From the NCBI RefSeq assembly GCF_000204055.1, contig NW_006768773.1, positions 1,333,879 to 1,397,878 on the forward strand: 64,000 bases of DNA, in the 5' to 3' direction. This document shows, one piece after another, positions 10,251-22,740 of this stretch; positions within the stretch are counted from its first letter, which is position 1; every line of letters starts with the position of its first letter. The stretch is from Melampsora larici-populina 98AG31. Lineage: Eukaryota; Basidiomycota; Pucciniomycetes; Pucciniales; Melampsoraceae. The notes below the pieces were generated by a model. The model made no database searches. It saw nothing but the letters and a program-made list of their open reading frames with translations, and had not been told where the DNA came from. The translations under genes were made by a program, and so were the position numbers.

Positions 10251-13200
10251 AATTAATTTATACTGGATACATAGCAAAAAATTGACCTTCAACCTCACTC
10301 CACGCGTCCCTTGGTTATAACTTATATCCGGGTATATTGTCCGCTCTCACTCTTTTGCAGAGAAAAACATCAGACATCTTCTGAGCATTTGTGCCTCAAA
10401 CCCAGAGTATTATATGGGAATAGAAGCTGTGTCAGGGTGGCTACTACTTTAGAGAGTCAAGTAGTCTAGTCATTACTTGATTCAGAGTCCTGACAAGGAG
10501 TTCCGCTGGTTACGCGGGATATCCACTATATCTTATCCTAAAGTGAGGATTATGATCATAACGAATGTGGGTAAACCACAAGCTCTTCACGGTGTTTCAA
10601 AGAAACACGATTCCGAGGCCCACTGTAAGTTAACAGATGTAAGGTGGTCAACCTTTAGGCCTGGTTATAATCTCTGAGATACAAGATCTAGAGTAGCCTG
10701 CGTCCGAAGACTAACAGGGATCTTGCCAACTTTGCGTTGCAAGAACTGAGTAGTGACCAAGTAGATCCACGTAGCTTTTAGGTACGTAGAAAGGTTCTGG
10801 ATTTAAATCTATAACATTTCATAATCAAAGCTATTAGCCGGAAAGGAAGAATACGATGGGACTATGTTTAGCCGGAAAGTAGACCTGCGATGGGACTAAT
10901 AAGATACTTGGAATAGAAAAGTACGGACTATAGTTCAAGATACTAGGAAGGACAAAGCGACAATTCAACTTCAAGCAATAAGGGGTAAAGTGGGACTGAG
11001 ATTTAGATACATGCGTAAGTAATCCAGCCGGACTTCGGAACAGAGGATGGTCTGAAATAATTGGTTAAAGTATGATAAAGTGAGTCCTTTTACCTCTTGA
11101 AGAGAGTTCTCTCTATTTATATTCTTTTTGCTCCGATTCAAGGGATATATCGGAGATACTTTTTCTTGGTGTATTATTCTTAGTGTGTACGTTTCAATTG
11201 GGATGTCTTCTCTATATGTGATAAGTTCAATCTAGATCTCAGGGATTCTTCCACTAGTCTTTTGAATGACAGCGGAGGACAACAGAAGATTTTACTCAAT
11301 TAGCTCTCAAGTATGATTGATTTGTTTTAATTGATTTGTTCTCTAGCATCATAGAACGTGATCATATAATTGCAACAAGTTTGACAGTAACTTGGTTGAT
11401 ATTGGTCACGAGGTCTCTATAGATCTCTATGGTGTGCATGTGAACAATGTTCACTAGCCTAGTACACTTGGTATTCAATGTGTCCCAAATTGGAAGAGCT
11501 TGTTAGAATTGTGTGGTTATGGCAACCATCTGGGTTTCTTCTTTACCAAGTATGAGAAGTCTTTGGGATGACTGCTGAGCGCAGGTGGCTGAGTGTGCAT
11601 TATACTGTTTAATATTGCTTTGTACTAAACCTATACAACCAAATGTAAGCAATGAGATGTTTTTATATCAAAGCTATCTCAGATTACAAATAAGTGAAGT
11701 ACTTATGGCTCTTTTGCCAGTGCAAAGAGCTCGAGTGCTGACAAGCTGTCTGGAAGCCTACTCCTTCACAGAGTAATTCGGAGGCATGATCAAGAGGCAG
11801 GGGGTATGTGATAATAATATACACTTGTAAATAATTTAGTAGTCCTGCTTGGCATGGTCCACAATCATATCTTTCAATTTCCAATCCAAACTGGCTACCA
11901 AGCCCAAATCACCCCCTGGATTGCAACCTTTGTGCCAAACTCCCTCCCTCTCATCTGAGCCTTGTGATAGATACAAGGGTCTCCTGATCAGGTCACAACT
12001 TATTGACGCTTGTATGTACATGAGAGCTGGATTAATCTTACTGGATCTAATGAGGCTGTTCATTTTTATCAAAGGAAGAAGATGATGAAAATCAATCCAT
12101 AAATTACCCAGATGTAAAAACTTCTCTGATTTTGTGGAAAGCTGCTTTATGAGGGAGTGACAGTGTAAATTGCATCTGTGCACCTGCTTTCACCCTCAGT
12201 GCCATATTTCACAACAGACAAACCTCCAGCTATATAGTAATAAAGGAAACTTGGACAGGCTGAGAACTTTCAGTTTTAAGTTCAATCTCTAAGGAACACA
12301 ATGATAGGATCAAAACAAGGGAGACTCTAGATCACAATGGTGGCCCACAGGGAATCAAATTGAAACTTCCCACAGCCACCAGAGTTTAACTTCTGGCGCC
12401 AGGTCTTTGGATAATTGTACCTAGGCACTTAGTTAATTTTGAAGAAGTTGGACCTTATTGTATAAGTAGTCACCGGATCTTACAGTGGAGAACATAGAAA
12501 AGGTTTGAAAGATACAATGTCAAAGATTAATGATTTTGCAATCACATACATTATTGCCATTTAGACAAATCAATGTGACGCTGTGCAACTCTGGTGATGG
12601 TTTACAAGATAGAAAGAAGACAGAACACAACATCCATTCAAAGAGGTTAAATAACAAAGTCCTCCTGATTCATGGTATGATGATAAGTAGCACAATATGA
12701 AGTGAAAAGATGTGTGAGCAAGAGCTAAACAAATATGGCCCAGGCCCAAGAACACACAAGATGATAAACATAAAAACAAAGTACCAGGTACCCACTGCCA
12801 GCACAAATGATTTGGAATTAAGCTAAGCTTCACTAAGCCCCTCAAAAGCACATTTGCCCTACCCTTGGCTTAACATCAAGCTAACATTTACAATAAGTCA
12901 CCCCTCCCTCTCAAGGATCCAGGGGATGTGCCCGGTTTGGGGGCTTTCTTTAAGTAATAAGCCTTTGAAGTTAAGTTTGGCTGCAAGGCTTCTACCAACA
13001 GTGTAACCTCACATGTATCAGCAGCTTTTGAGCAGGTCAAGTCAGTCAGTGACTTCAATGTGGATGTTTGATATGCTGGCAATTCCAATTTGTTGGTGGT
13101 GTTCAACATACAGGTGCTTTAGTTGATACCAAGAACCCTTAGAGGCCCTTGAAATGTGGAGAGTCTCAATCAAAATTCAAGAACTCTCAAAAACTATCTC

Positions 13201-13296
13201 AAGCTTTGCAATGACTACTACAGAAGTTGGTTTGCATTTTGACCATCAAAGCATAGAACCTTCAAAACAAGAGGACTTTTGTGGATCCTCTTATAA
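10251..13296. other. Long interval without a supported gene
   Basis: AT-rich sequence with only short open frames lacking splice-compatible partners. Around 10430-11390 there is LTR-like texture (a TGTCAGGGTGGC start, direct echoes of AGCCGGAAAG at 10837 and 10870), but no matching partner and no target duplication. Nothing else recognisable. Confidence 0.5.
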
Positions 13297-13299
13297 TTA

Positions 13300-13416
13300 G
13301 GGTACTCAAAGTGAGTATGTAGCACTACATATTTTACAATACACAGGTTCCAAATTTCATTCTGGGAATCCACATTTTGCTACATATGTAGTGCTACATT
13401 GTTGTCTTGAGTACCC
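13300..13416. mobile_element. PIF/Harbinger-like MITE
   Basis: A 117-bp element with inverted ends GGGTACTCAA at 13300 and its complement ending at 13416, plus a second inverted block around ATGTAGCACTACATAT. Flanked by TTA at 13297-13299 and 13417-13419, the 3-bp target duplication typical of PIF/Harbinger. Confidence 0.65.
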
Positions 13417-14576
13417 TTATTGCTCTCAGATCCAAACACCAGAACATACATGCTGAATGATTGTCAAGCCTTCCTGTCCCAAAAAGGAGAAGGAAAATTA
13501 CCAATAGGGATATCTGGCCCAATGTGTAGATTTGGATTTCATATCCTTCTTGCACAGAACCACCATACCACAGGTGGTTCACTAGTCCATGAGGGACTTG
13601 CAAGCACGTGTGAAAGGGTGACCCATGAAACTTGCACGGGAAGAATGTAGGAACATTCTAAAACGCCTTGTGCAAGAATTTTTCACCGCTCACCACTCAC
13701 ACTGCTCAGGCTGTAGGCCACACCGCAAGTCCTCAAGTCTTGAGCACACAAGTTGAACTGTGTGAACCTTTTTTGCTCCACCCCTCCCACCCGGCGAAAA
13801 GAAAATAGTCCTGCCCACCGACCCAATGGAGGAATCCAACCGGGGAAGGTTGGTTTACGTAAACCATCCATTTTGGTTCAAGAAAACCAAACCCCGGGCC
13901 GGGGCCCTTCACTTCCCCAACCCGTGCACCCCTGACTAAATAGTAAGGAGTGCACTCTTGGGCGGACATCTTGAGGAACTCAAGAGGCACGCCTCATCTG
14001 GATATGAGTCTAGATCTACCCAACTAGCTACATGCAGCAAGTGTAGCATGGACAGTCAACCCTGGTGGTAGAATGCCGCCAAAAAACCTTCCATGCTTAT
14101 GGTGGGGGTTTCTAGAAAATAAGTTAGACTCTATGGGCACAACACAACAGCAGTTCCTCCCTCAAGATACCTAGAGTGTGGAATGAAGTTCAACATAGTC
14201 TCTGGGTAGCAGAGCTCAATTTCACCTAGTCAGACTCATAGATTAGGCTAGTAGTAGCAGTAGCCATAAGGGTGGTTCTATCTGTGCTACCCTGTTCTAT
14301 GAGCAGTGGGAAGTCTAACTGTCTCAGTGCTGGTATTGTGCACAGTGGTGTTGCAAGCTACAGTAAATCCAGAAATAAACTTCTAACATCGTTTCAGACC
14401 CATCCACAGATTGTGATGAATGGTCTCAAATATTTTATTACCAATCCATCCATCCACAGTTTCAAGTGAATGTCTGGTATCATCTCCTTGTATGTGTGTT
14501 GAATAAAAGGGTGGCCTCATCAAGATGTATCCATTTGATCAATCTCATATTTATTCCTGATATTGTCAAACATACA

Positions 14577-17492
14577 ATGATTTCTCTGTCTCTAGTCAAA
14601 CTCTTTTCAATCACCATACTGGAAACCTGGAATTTTCATGGATGTTCAGGATTTCAACTCAAGCATGGGTCATTAGGCGCCCAGGATTACCATCAAGACA
14701 TGTATTCAGCATCCGGCATTGAAAGCTTGAAAACCTCCCCTCTGAGAGGAAGCTTCCAGGAAGGTCTATGTGACATGAGACAACCTCATTATCTTGGTCA
14801 CACTCAGAATCCTAGTCATGTTAATGGAGGAATCAATGACCCAGGAAACCCACATCAAGTGACAACTGAGATCTCTGGTATATACATTCCAGAACAAGGA
14901 CATACACTGTCACACCTTGACTGTCACTTGTTTGATCATCAAGAGATATACTGGAGCACTTTCAAGAACCTAAACTCAGTGAATAATCAAAGGACTCCAC
15001 ATCATTTTGAAAGTATGTCTTCCATGGGTGGGACCTCTGGAACACAAGAGATAACTGATCTATATACAACTCATGATGATTTTCTCTTAGACTTAGACAA
15101 GGTACCACTTCATCTTCAAGCTTATGATTCAGACTATCTTGAAAAACTGGGCTCAGGGCAACCTTATGAACACTCTGGAACATCTGAAGAAAACCTGTTT
15201 CTCTCAAGAGACTTCATTCCATTTGAATTTTCAACTGAAAATTTCCTTTTACATCAAGATGCTGTCAGATGTGAAAATGAACAACAGCCTCAACATCTGA
15301 TTGATGCAATGCAATATTTCACAGATATTGATCCATGGATGACAAAAAATCCACCATATCACAGGGTAGAAAATCCACATCAACCCCACTTGAGAGAGCA
15401 AACCATAAATCTTACTGGTGGCTCACAACAACTTTCAACACCTCACACAGCTTACTATCATGAAGAATCATTTACGCATAGCCAAAATGAATTACTGGAA
15501 AATTCCTGGCTACAAGACATTTGTCCAGAATTGTATGGTTATCCTTCACCAGATTGTGTGTCTCCAGAAAGTCATATTCCTGAAACAGGCCACACAGAAA
15601 TAAATGTAAAATCAGTCAATGACAAAACACCAGAAGACAGAACCAGTCCCATTTCCAGGGACAATTTACTCATGGATAACACTGATACAATTCTCAAAAA
15701 GAACATTGAACAGGATCAATCCAACCAGGATCTTCAAGGATCTCCTGTTGAAACATGCCCTCACAAAGATATTCCCAATAAAACTCTACCCATAGAAGTG
15801 AATCTCCCTTCCCTCAAAAACAATCACTTGACTAAAATAGACTCAAACATTGAAATTCATGAAAAAACTGGGATTGAAAATGAGCCAAATTCAAATCAGA
15901 AGAAGAAGAGGAAGGGAATACTGGAGAAAACAGGTGTTAAATTACCAAGGATATCCAATAAAAGGAGTAAGACTACTTTGAAAGCTGACCATCAAAAATT
16001 AATCAGTCAAATGGAAAAACCTAAGTTTTTTACAAAACTTTCAGAAAATGATCATGATCCAAGCTCTAGTAAATTAGATGAAGATAGTCCATGTACTTTC
16101 AGTAGAATGAAAACTGCTGGGAAGTGTAGACTGTCAGGGCTTTCTGAGTCTCTCAATGCGGGGAATCTAGAACGGCCTGGCCGGGCAAGACGTAAATTCA
16201 AGACTGCCCAAAGTATTGGCATGATGAATGTGAATAGATCTCCAACTCTATCCTATGAGATATTTGATTGGTTCCAAGAGATCTATGAGGGGATAAGACC
16301 ACATTGTAAAGAGGAATCAGAAATCAAGGCTTTAGGTTGTGCAATTAAAAATGCCGGTCATGGGATTGTAATGGCTTTTCTTGGTATTCTCAAAACTTTT
16401 GAGTATGATGAAAGTGGAAAGGACAATCTTCAACTACTTCTGGATGATGGGTGGAATTACATGAAGAAGGTTTTTTCTCATTGGAAAGTTGCCAAACCAG
16501 AAGATTTTGGATTTGGGATGCCAACAAAATACATCCAGGATTCTGACATCTTGAGTCCTGGTTGGCAGATGAAATACCTGAAAGGTGTTTCTGCTGCTGA
16601 TGCAATACCATTCACAATGATTGTGTACCTTGCACGCATGTGGTCCCAAGAGAAAGGTAGCCTGAGGGTTCCACAAGATGTAAAACTTGAAAGATTGGCG
16701 GCAACATATGAAATGGATGATAGTTCAGCAGAGGGTGGATTATATTCAAGACGTGGTGTCAGGAATGAGGTATTCTGGGGAGGAGATCAATTTTCAAAAA
16801 TTCACTGGTATTTCATTTGGAGTCCAGGACTTCCATTACCAAACGATTCTGGAATCATCTATAATTTAGCTCAGTTTCACACAAATGTTGGTAGAGGAAT
16901 GTGCAAGACTGTCCACATTTTTTTTGAAAAGCTGATCCATGATCTCACAGGCCGTTACAAGGAGATGAATGAGGGCAATGTTCACACAAGTATCAATGGT
17001 ATAGATATACCTGATAAACTACATCTAGTACATTCATCAAATATTGATTTGATTGTTCAAGCAGTCAGTGTTGCACAGTACAAAGTTACTGTTCCCTATG
17101 TGGGTGCAATCAGGGCTTTTTATGAAAGCTCATTATCTGAAGAGGAGCTTGAGATTTTGCTCATGCATGCTTGGATATTTCTCAATGGACTATATTCTAA
17201 ATGGCTAGAGTTGAATTTTCAACCTACAAATCTTTCACAACTTTTCTCCATGAAATCTTCTGAAATCTTCAAATCAGCTAGACTAGATGATCCTGAATAT
17301 ATGTTCCAAGTTCATTTCAGTTTTAACAAGTATAGGACACCAAAGAAACTTGTTCTTTATCTTCTTGGATTATGGAGCAAGACTATCAAAAAAAAGCAGT
17401 ATGGATTGCAAGAGTCGCACAGGCTCCCTGTGATAGGATTTCCATTAAAACCTTTTGAGGCGCAGAGTATTTCAAAGTTGATACAAAGGTGA
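14577..17492 (+). CDS. Intronless 971-aa orphan protein, possibly secreted with nuclear signals
   Basis: A single open frame; the frame extends upstream to 14466, but ATG 14577 is preferred because it begins with a hydrophobic stretch (MISLSLVKLFSITIL) resembling a signal peptide. Residues about 40-430 are low-complexity, rich in His, Gln, Ser, Thr and Asp. A basic cluster at residues about 440-480 (QKKKRKG, later NKRSKT) looks like a nuclear localisation signal, with another near 535 (GRARRKFK). From about residue 555 the sequence becomes a compact globular domain of about 410 residues rich in aromatic residues (YEIFDWFQEIYEGIRPHC; SPGLPLPNDSGIIYN). I do not recognise a named family; it resembles lineage-specific rust proteins. 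Lack of introns contrasts with its neighbours. Effector, transposon-derived and housekeeping roles all remain open. Confidence 0.7.
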   Translation: MISLSLVKLFSITILETWNFHGCSGFQLKHGSLGAQDYHQDMYSASGIESLKTSPLRGSFQEGLCDMRQPHYLGHTQNPSHVNGGINDPGNPHQVTTEISGIYIPEQGHTLSHLDCHLFDHQEIYWSTFKNLNSVNNQRTPHHFESMSSMGGTSGTQEITDLYTTHDDFLLDLDKVPLHLQAYDSDYLEKLGSGQPYEHSGTSEENLFLSRDFIPFEFSTENFLLHQDAVRCENEQQPQHLIDAMQYFTDIDPWMTKNPPYHRVENPHQPHLREQTINLTGGSQQLSTPHTAYYHEESFTHSQNELLENSWLQDICPELYGYPSPDCVSPESHIPETGHTEINVKSVNDKTPEDRTSPISRDNLLMDNTDTILKKNIEQDQSNQDLQGSPVETCPHKDIPNKTLPIEVNLPSLKNNHLTKIDSNIEIHEKTGIENEPNSNQKKKRKGILEKTGVKLPRISNKRSKTTLKADHQKLISQMEKPKFFTKLSENDHDPSSSKLDEDSPCTFSRMKTAGKCRLSGLSESLNAGNLERPGRARRKFKTAQSIGMMNVNRSPTLSYEIFDWFQEIYEGIRPHCKEESEIKALGCAIKNAGHGIVMAFLGILKTFEYDESGKDNLQLLLDDGWNYMKKVFSHWKVAKPEDFGFGMPTKYIQDSDILSPGWQMKYLKGVSAADAIPFTMIVYLARMWSQEKGSLRVPQDVKLERLAATYEMDDSSAEGGLYSRRGVRNEVFWGGDQFSKIHWYFIWSPGLPLPNDSGIIYNLAQFHTNVGRGMCKTVHIFFEKLIHDLTGRYKEMNEGNVHTSINGIDIPDKLHLVHSSNIDLIVQAVSVAQYKVTVPYVGAIRAFYESSLSEEELEILLMHAWIFLNGLYSKWLELNFQPTNLSQLFSMKSSEIFKSARLDDPEYMFQVHFSFNKYRTPKKLVLYLLGLWSKTIKKKQYGLQESHRLPVIGFPLKPFEAQSISKLIQR

Positions 17493-18217
17493 TCAAATGG
17501 CCAATGTGGTACATTTCAAACTTTCACATTGACTCAATCAATGGCATTTCCAATATTGTTGGCCTCATTTTCCAAAGAGTTGACTGCAGAATATATCAAG
17601 CATGCTATCTGTTATTCTTAAAACCTATTTCAAGTTACTTCTTTCCATCATTTTTTGGTTTTACATCCTATACAGCTTCAATAATCTTAGTTCTTTCACA
17701 GGACTTGCCTTTTGTTCCTTGTTATCCTCTCCTTTCATTTATTCTCCAACTCTTTTGTCTAGGCATATGCAAATATAATCATTGCTCTCAGGTGCCATCA
17801 ACCCTAATCATTAGTTGAATTTACTCAAGATCTGGCCTAGATTATCTCGTGATACTTGAGCCCAATGGAGAAATATGCATCACCGTTGGGGGATGGTGTT
17901 TATCTATGATGCTTTTCTACACCACAAGGTGGTTCGCACAACGAGCACAAGAATGGTTGTATCATAAATCCAAATGTTTTCTGGCCAAAAACTTGGCTTT
18001 TGGCCAAACTATGGATGGTCAGAAAAAACAGTGATAGTCAAGTTGAGGAAGCAGAGGCAATCGAAGTGTAAGCAGGTGTGAGCATGTCAACAGTCCAATG
18101 TAAAGTATTCGGATGTCAACCAATGTGACATCCTCGAAACGCATCATTCATCCATCGATCATCTTTGTTCCACAAACTCAGCATCCCATCGATCATCAAA
18201 TCAAATCAAACTTCTCA
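17493..18217. other. Intergenic, no gene seen
   Basis: Spacer between the orphan gene and the CapZ alpha gene. The short open frames here have no coding signature. The last ~100 bp are C/A/T-rich, typical of a fungal 5' leader. Confidence 0.5.
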
Positions 18218-19688
18218 ATGGAACACGAACCAAGTTTAGAAGAAAAGATTTCCGTGGCTTCAAACTTTATACTACAATCACCACCTGGAGAAGTGAATGA
18301 TGTATTCAATGTAAGTCAACTTGATCTCGTACTTTTCAATGACGTCAAACGAACCTTGAAACAAATCAAATTGATGAATCCTTTGGTTTTGTTTAATTTG
18401 ATTAGGATGTAAGACCTATTGTAGGAGACGATGCAGAACTTGAAAATGGTTTACTTCCTGCACTTTCACAATATAATACTGAACAACTCACTTTAGTCGA
18501 ATTACCCAATGCGAAAATCCCAGTAAATAATCTAAACCTGGTTCATATAAAACTTATTCTATATTTGATTCAAACTTACTGGATATTTTGTTTTTGTTTT
18601 TATGCTCTTTTTCTTAGGCGATGATTTGTGAAGCAGCCAAATTAAATGAAGGAATTGAAAACCTTTATATGGATCCAAATTCATCACAAACGTTTATTTT
18701 TGATCATTTGAGACTTACTGTCAAAGATGTTAAAGCTTATACACCGAAAAAAGATACGATTGAAGAAACTCGATTTGAGATTTCAAATCAAGCCGAGAAA
18801 TATGTTAAAGAACATTATCAAGGTGGTGTTTGGAGTGTGTTTTCTTCAAGGAAAAATAATCAAAGCCATCCAAAGGAAACGGACCCGGGAACGGAAGAGA
18901 CCAAAGATGTAGTAGAAGATGAACAGGTGAAAGATGAAGAGGCGACAGAAGCAGAGGTGAAAGATGAAGGGGTGAAAGATGAAGAGGTGAAAGATGAAGA
19001 AGACTCAAAACCTGAAGAAACTGAAGAAAAAGTGTTAGAAGAGCCAGTTCAGTCTACTAAAGAAGTTTCAAATGAAGTAGAAGATGAAGAAAAGAAATTT
19101 CAATTATATATTGTGGGTAACAAATATAACCCAGGAAATTATTGGTGAATATTTGAAATCTTCAAGTCTTGTTACCTTTTTGAAAGTTTTAAAAGAAAAC
19201 ATGCTAATTGAATCTTATATCGTTTTTCTTTGTGGGTTTGATCATGTGTAGGACGGGACGATGGCGTAGCATATACGAAATTGATCTTACTTCAGGTACT
19301 GTTAAGGGGCAAATCCAAGTCAATGTACACTATTACGAGCAAGGAAATGTAAGTCTCTCATCATCTTTTCTTACAAACTCCTGTCATGGTATCTAATCAT
19401 CCATTCCTCTTGACGACTTTTCTTGGGATTAACAAATAGGTACAATTGACTACTCGTCATACACCCATCATTACCCTCACATCAGGTTCAGGTTCAGGTT
19501 CAGTAACAGCAAGTCAAGTGATCAAATCGATCTCACAAGCAGAAACAGCGTATCAAAAATCAGTGAATTTAGCTTATATGGAACTGGGTGATGATACTTT
19601 TAAACAACTTAGAAGAGCTTTACCAGTCACCAAACAAAAGATTGATTGGAATAATATCAAGACTAAGATTGTGTTTAATGATAAATAA
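18218..19688 (+). CDS. CAP1: F-actin-capping protein subunit alpha
   Basis: Five exons in phase: 18218-18310, 18406-18522, 18618-19144, 19252-19348, 19440-19688, giving 360 residues. With the beta subunit this protein caps barbed ends of actin filaments. Family features are clear: the N-terminal EEKISVASNFILQSPPGEV, the TGRWRSIYEID strand, VHYYEQGNVQL, and the C-terminal LRRALPVTKQKIDWN leading into the actin-binding tail. The family is usually about 270-290 residues; the excess is one acidic insertion at residues about 155-230 made of degenerate VKDEE or VKDEG units between the central domain and the sheet. A short (Ser-Gly) run follows near residue 290. Start chosen at the first ATG matching the family N-terminus. 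Expected to be cytosolic and constitutive. Confidence 0.95.
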
Positions 19689-20274
19689 GATTTCATGATC
19701 ATGATGGATGATCAAACCGTTCTTCCAACATCCATAGAGGTTCAGGTGGTTCTCTTTGTTCTATATAGTTTTGAAAAGTTTTTTTTTCCAAAGATTCAAT
19801 GATGAAGTTTGCAAAAAAGAAACTGAAATGTAATACTTAGATATCTTTTTTTAACATAAATATTTTTTTAAATTTCAATCAGTGGTGCAAGTGGACGTTT
19901 ATATCCTGAAGGCTTAAAAAAGCCAGTTCATGTCAAAAAGTGAACTTTTGATCAGCTCCTTTTATTGAAAAGAACCGAAAATAATTTCCTCAAAATCTAT
20001 TCCCAATGATCATTTTTTGGAGTACACGACTTTTTCATTTCACCCCTGATAATCAAAAAAACAATTGATTCAAAAGAATACATATCCAATAGATTTTCAC
20101 AATCATATAAAGATCAAAAAAACTCAAGGAATAAGGTATAGACAAATAGTAAAACCCAGATTGACGTAAGACCCAAATACATATCACTAAATTCTTTGAA
20201 AAAGCAACAGTCCACTCGTAGCTTTTTTTTCTTTTTTCAAAATTCCTTCACTTTTTCATCAAGAGTCTTTAAAC
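19689..20274. other. Intergenic between convergent genes
   Basis: AT-rich 3' flanks of the CapZ alpha gene and the minus-strand 12-exon gene; poly-T and poly-A tracts only. Confidence 0.5.
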
Positions 20275-22740
20275 TTATATAGGTAATTTTCCAATATCTC
20301 TACAAATTTTTGTTGTATGATGATGTTTCGAAGCTCTTGCCAAGCTAATTCCTACAAGAATAAGTTTTCATTAGAATCTATAACTTAAATCAAAGTGAAG
20401 GATAGGAACAGGAATATGATGATTACCTGGAGAAGCACAATCACATACTGGAAGATTAAAAAGACATTCATCTAAAGATGTCAAATTATTGAAAGTATGT
20501 GATCCTAAAGAATTAAGTGGATCGTTTTGAGTCATGGATCTTGAATTAGACAGATCTTGGAATCCGGTTGAATTGTTGATAAGAGATGTTCTAGCAGAAG
20601 TCAATTTGATTAAATCAGTATACTTGATTGACTTTTTCAGCTCTACAAGAAGGACTGGTGAGGATGAATCAGGGGTGAACAGAATAAGAAGCTTTTTAGT
20701 AACTTACGAGTTAAAAAGTTCATGCTCAAACTCAGAGTATTTTGTTTGACAAGCCCAAGAAGTATTGACAATGGTCTCAATACTGAATCCGTATCGATTT
20801 GAGATCAAATCAGCATTATAAATCTCGTGGATGACCTTCTTGCCGTGCGCGCGAACAATTTCCCATAGACTGATTGGAAAAAGAATTGAGAAGGTAATTC
20901 AGATAAAAGAGATTACTTTATTTTAAAGAGGTTTCACTGGATCTTACATTCCGTTATTATCGCAATACGACATGATATTGTTTCCTGTACGAGCTCCAGC
21001 CACACCAGAAAAATGACAAGGATCCTGTAGATTTAGAAACAAATTTTAAGTCTCTTGAGCGCGTACTCTCCTTTAAATGAAAAACCAACTGACACTTGCA
21101 CGGGTGATATACATATTCTGATGACGATGAGAACATAAAGATTGTTAGATGATTCATTATCGACTTTCAAAAAAGTAAAAGGATCAAATCCTTACATTTG
21201 ATCTCATAATCTTATTCAACATCTTAGCTTGAAGACGTCGATTCATCCTTTTTTCGATTTCAGAAGGACTAGGTATCCGATTGTCTTCCAAAAAGATTCC
21301 ACCACTAATCACATTTAAAATACCGGTTTGACTACTAAGACCAGTTTGTAATGAATTTTTTAAATATTGATTTAAATCTTTTTGAAGATCTTGTTGAATT
21401 TCAGTTAATTGAAATGAAAGTTCACTCCACTATTCATAAATCATCATCATCATCAATAAGAAAACAAAACTATTAATAAACTTTTTTTTTGGTTTGATTA
21501 CAAAGATCTAAAGATGTTTTTTTTCTGTTTTGAGAAAGAAAAACAGACTTACTCTTGGGAAATCTTGTTCTACAAGTTCTGAAGAAGATGAATCCACAGT
21601 AGATGTGACCACAAAAAGAAAAGCCAATAAAGGAATTACACCGAATGCTGAACCCCAATACATACCACTTGCATATGCGATTCCAGTGAAAAATGAAAGT
21701 AAAGCAATTGAAAGTACGTCATGTTTTAGTGATTTGAAATTAATGAGCATTTTTGAGATTCCAAAATCTTCAAATCTGTAGGTTTTGGATCATTCAAGAT
21801 CGTTAGCAAGCAGTCATGAACAATTCCTCAAATAGTGTATTTATCAAAAACTTACAGATCTACAACCATCGAGCTGACAACGGCTATTTTGTAAAGGTGT
21901 TTAAGATTTGGGGATTAGTCTTTCATTTCTGACCTTTACCATTTTCTTCAAGAAGTATGTATGAGGAGCCCTGGAGATATGAGTGAAGATTACTTACATG
22001 AGGTGGATGACATCGAATATCCAATAGCATCAAAACAACTATTCATATAATTGTTATATTGTTGAATAGCAAATCCTACCATCCAAGCTTCGACCGAAAC
22101 AACTGGAGAGCAAAGCTTTAGGTTCATAGAGTCATCTGTCAGCTTTTCAAATGAAGAATTTACTACGCAAGTACCAATTCACAAACCTGACCGGCATTAC
22201 AATGTTCACCAATACCACAAAGAAAGTTATTTGCTCCATGAAGTTCCATAAATTTCTAAATCAAAAAAGAATAATTCATAAGAAAATCATTTGTCTTCTA
22301 AAGTAAGATTCTTTCAAATTCAATAAATCAAATCCTAACCTGAACTGAAATCTGTTCGCTATTTGGATATTTTCGAATAAAATCATCCAGACTTAAGCGT
22401 TTCCAAGTCTCTGAACTTAACTCTGGTGATAAACATGTATAGTTGAAAAGATTCGGTTTCCTGATCGTCCCGAGATCATCTGAAGAAGAAGAAGAATCAA
22501 AATTGATCAGAGTAATTCAGAAATCGGAGAAATCCAAGTGTGTAAGAAAATTTGAGATCATAATGACATTGACTGCCTACTTATTTGAGAAAGACTATCA
22601 GTTAGAGACCCTGGATTGGTTGTGTTGGAGGTTATAATCAGTGATTGAGTTGATTGAATTGTGGATACGGTCAATGAGATCAATAACAGCTTCCTCATTC
22701 TTGATCTAATCTTGTTGTCGTGGTAAGAAAGACCGCTCAT
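20275..22740 (-). CDS. 12-exon secreted or membrane protein of a conserved fungal family
   Basis: Exons (minus): 22581-22740, 22340-22479, 22187-22255, 21998-22115, 21856-21883, 21553-21775, 21196-21429, 21094-21117, 20948-21024, 20708-20869, 20427-20590, 20275-20351; every junction is GT-AG and phase-consistent, giving 491 residues. The N-terminus has a signal or anchor segment (MRKLLLISLTVSTIQ follows a basic 14-residue tail). Then comes a Cys-rich block (LCGIGEHCNAGQLCSP, AWMVGFAIQQYNNYMNSC), a hydrophobic pair of helices near residues 220-260 (ALLSFFTGIAYASGMYWG), an extracellular-looking middle with many Asn and Cys, and a C-terminus ending KICRDIGKLPI. The pattern recalls an uncharacterised fungal secreted family (possibly DUF7872); that name is from memory and unverified. 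Two exons of 24 and 28 nt are unusually small. Confidence 0.8.

Noticed and set aside
10430..11389. Possible solo Gypsy LTR (TGTCAGGG start, TTTGACA end)
   Set aside because: Flanking bases do not form a target duplication and no second LTR is present in the window.
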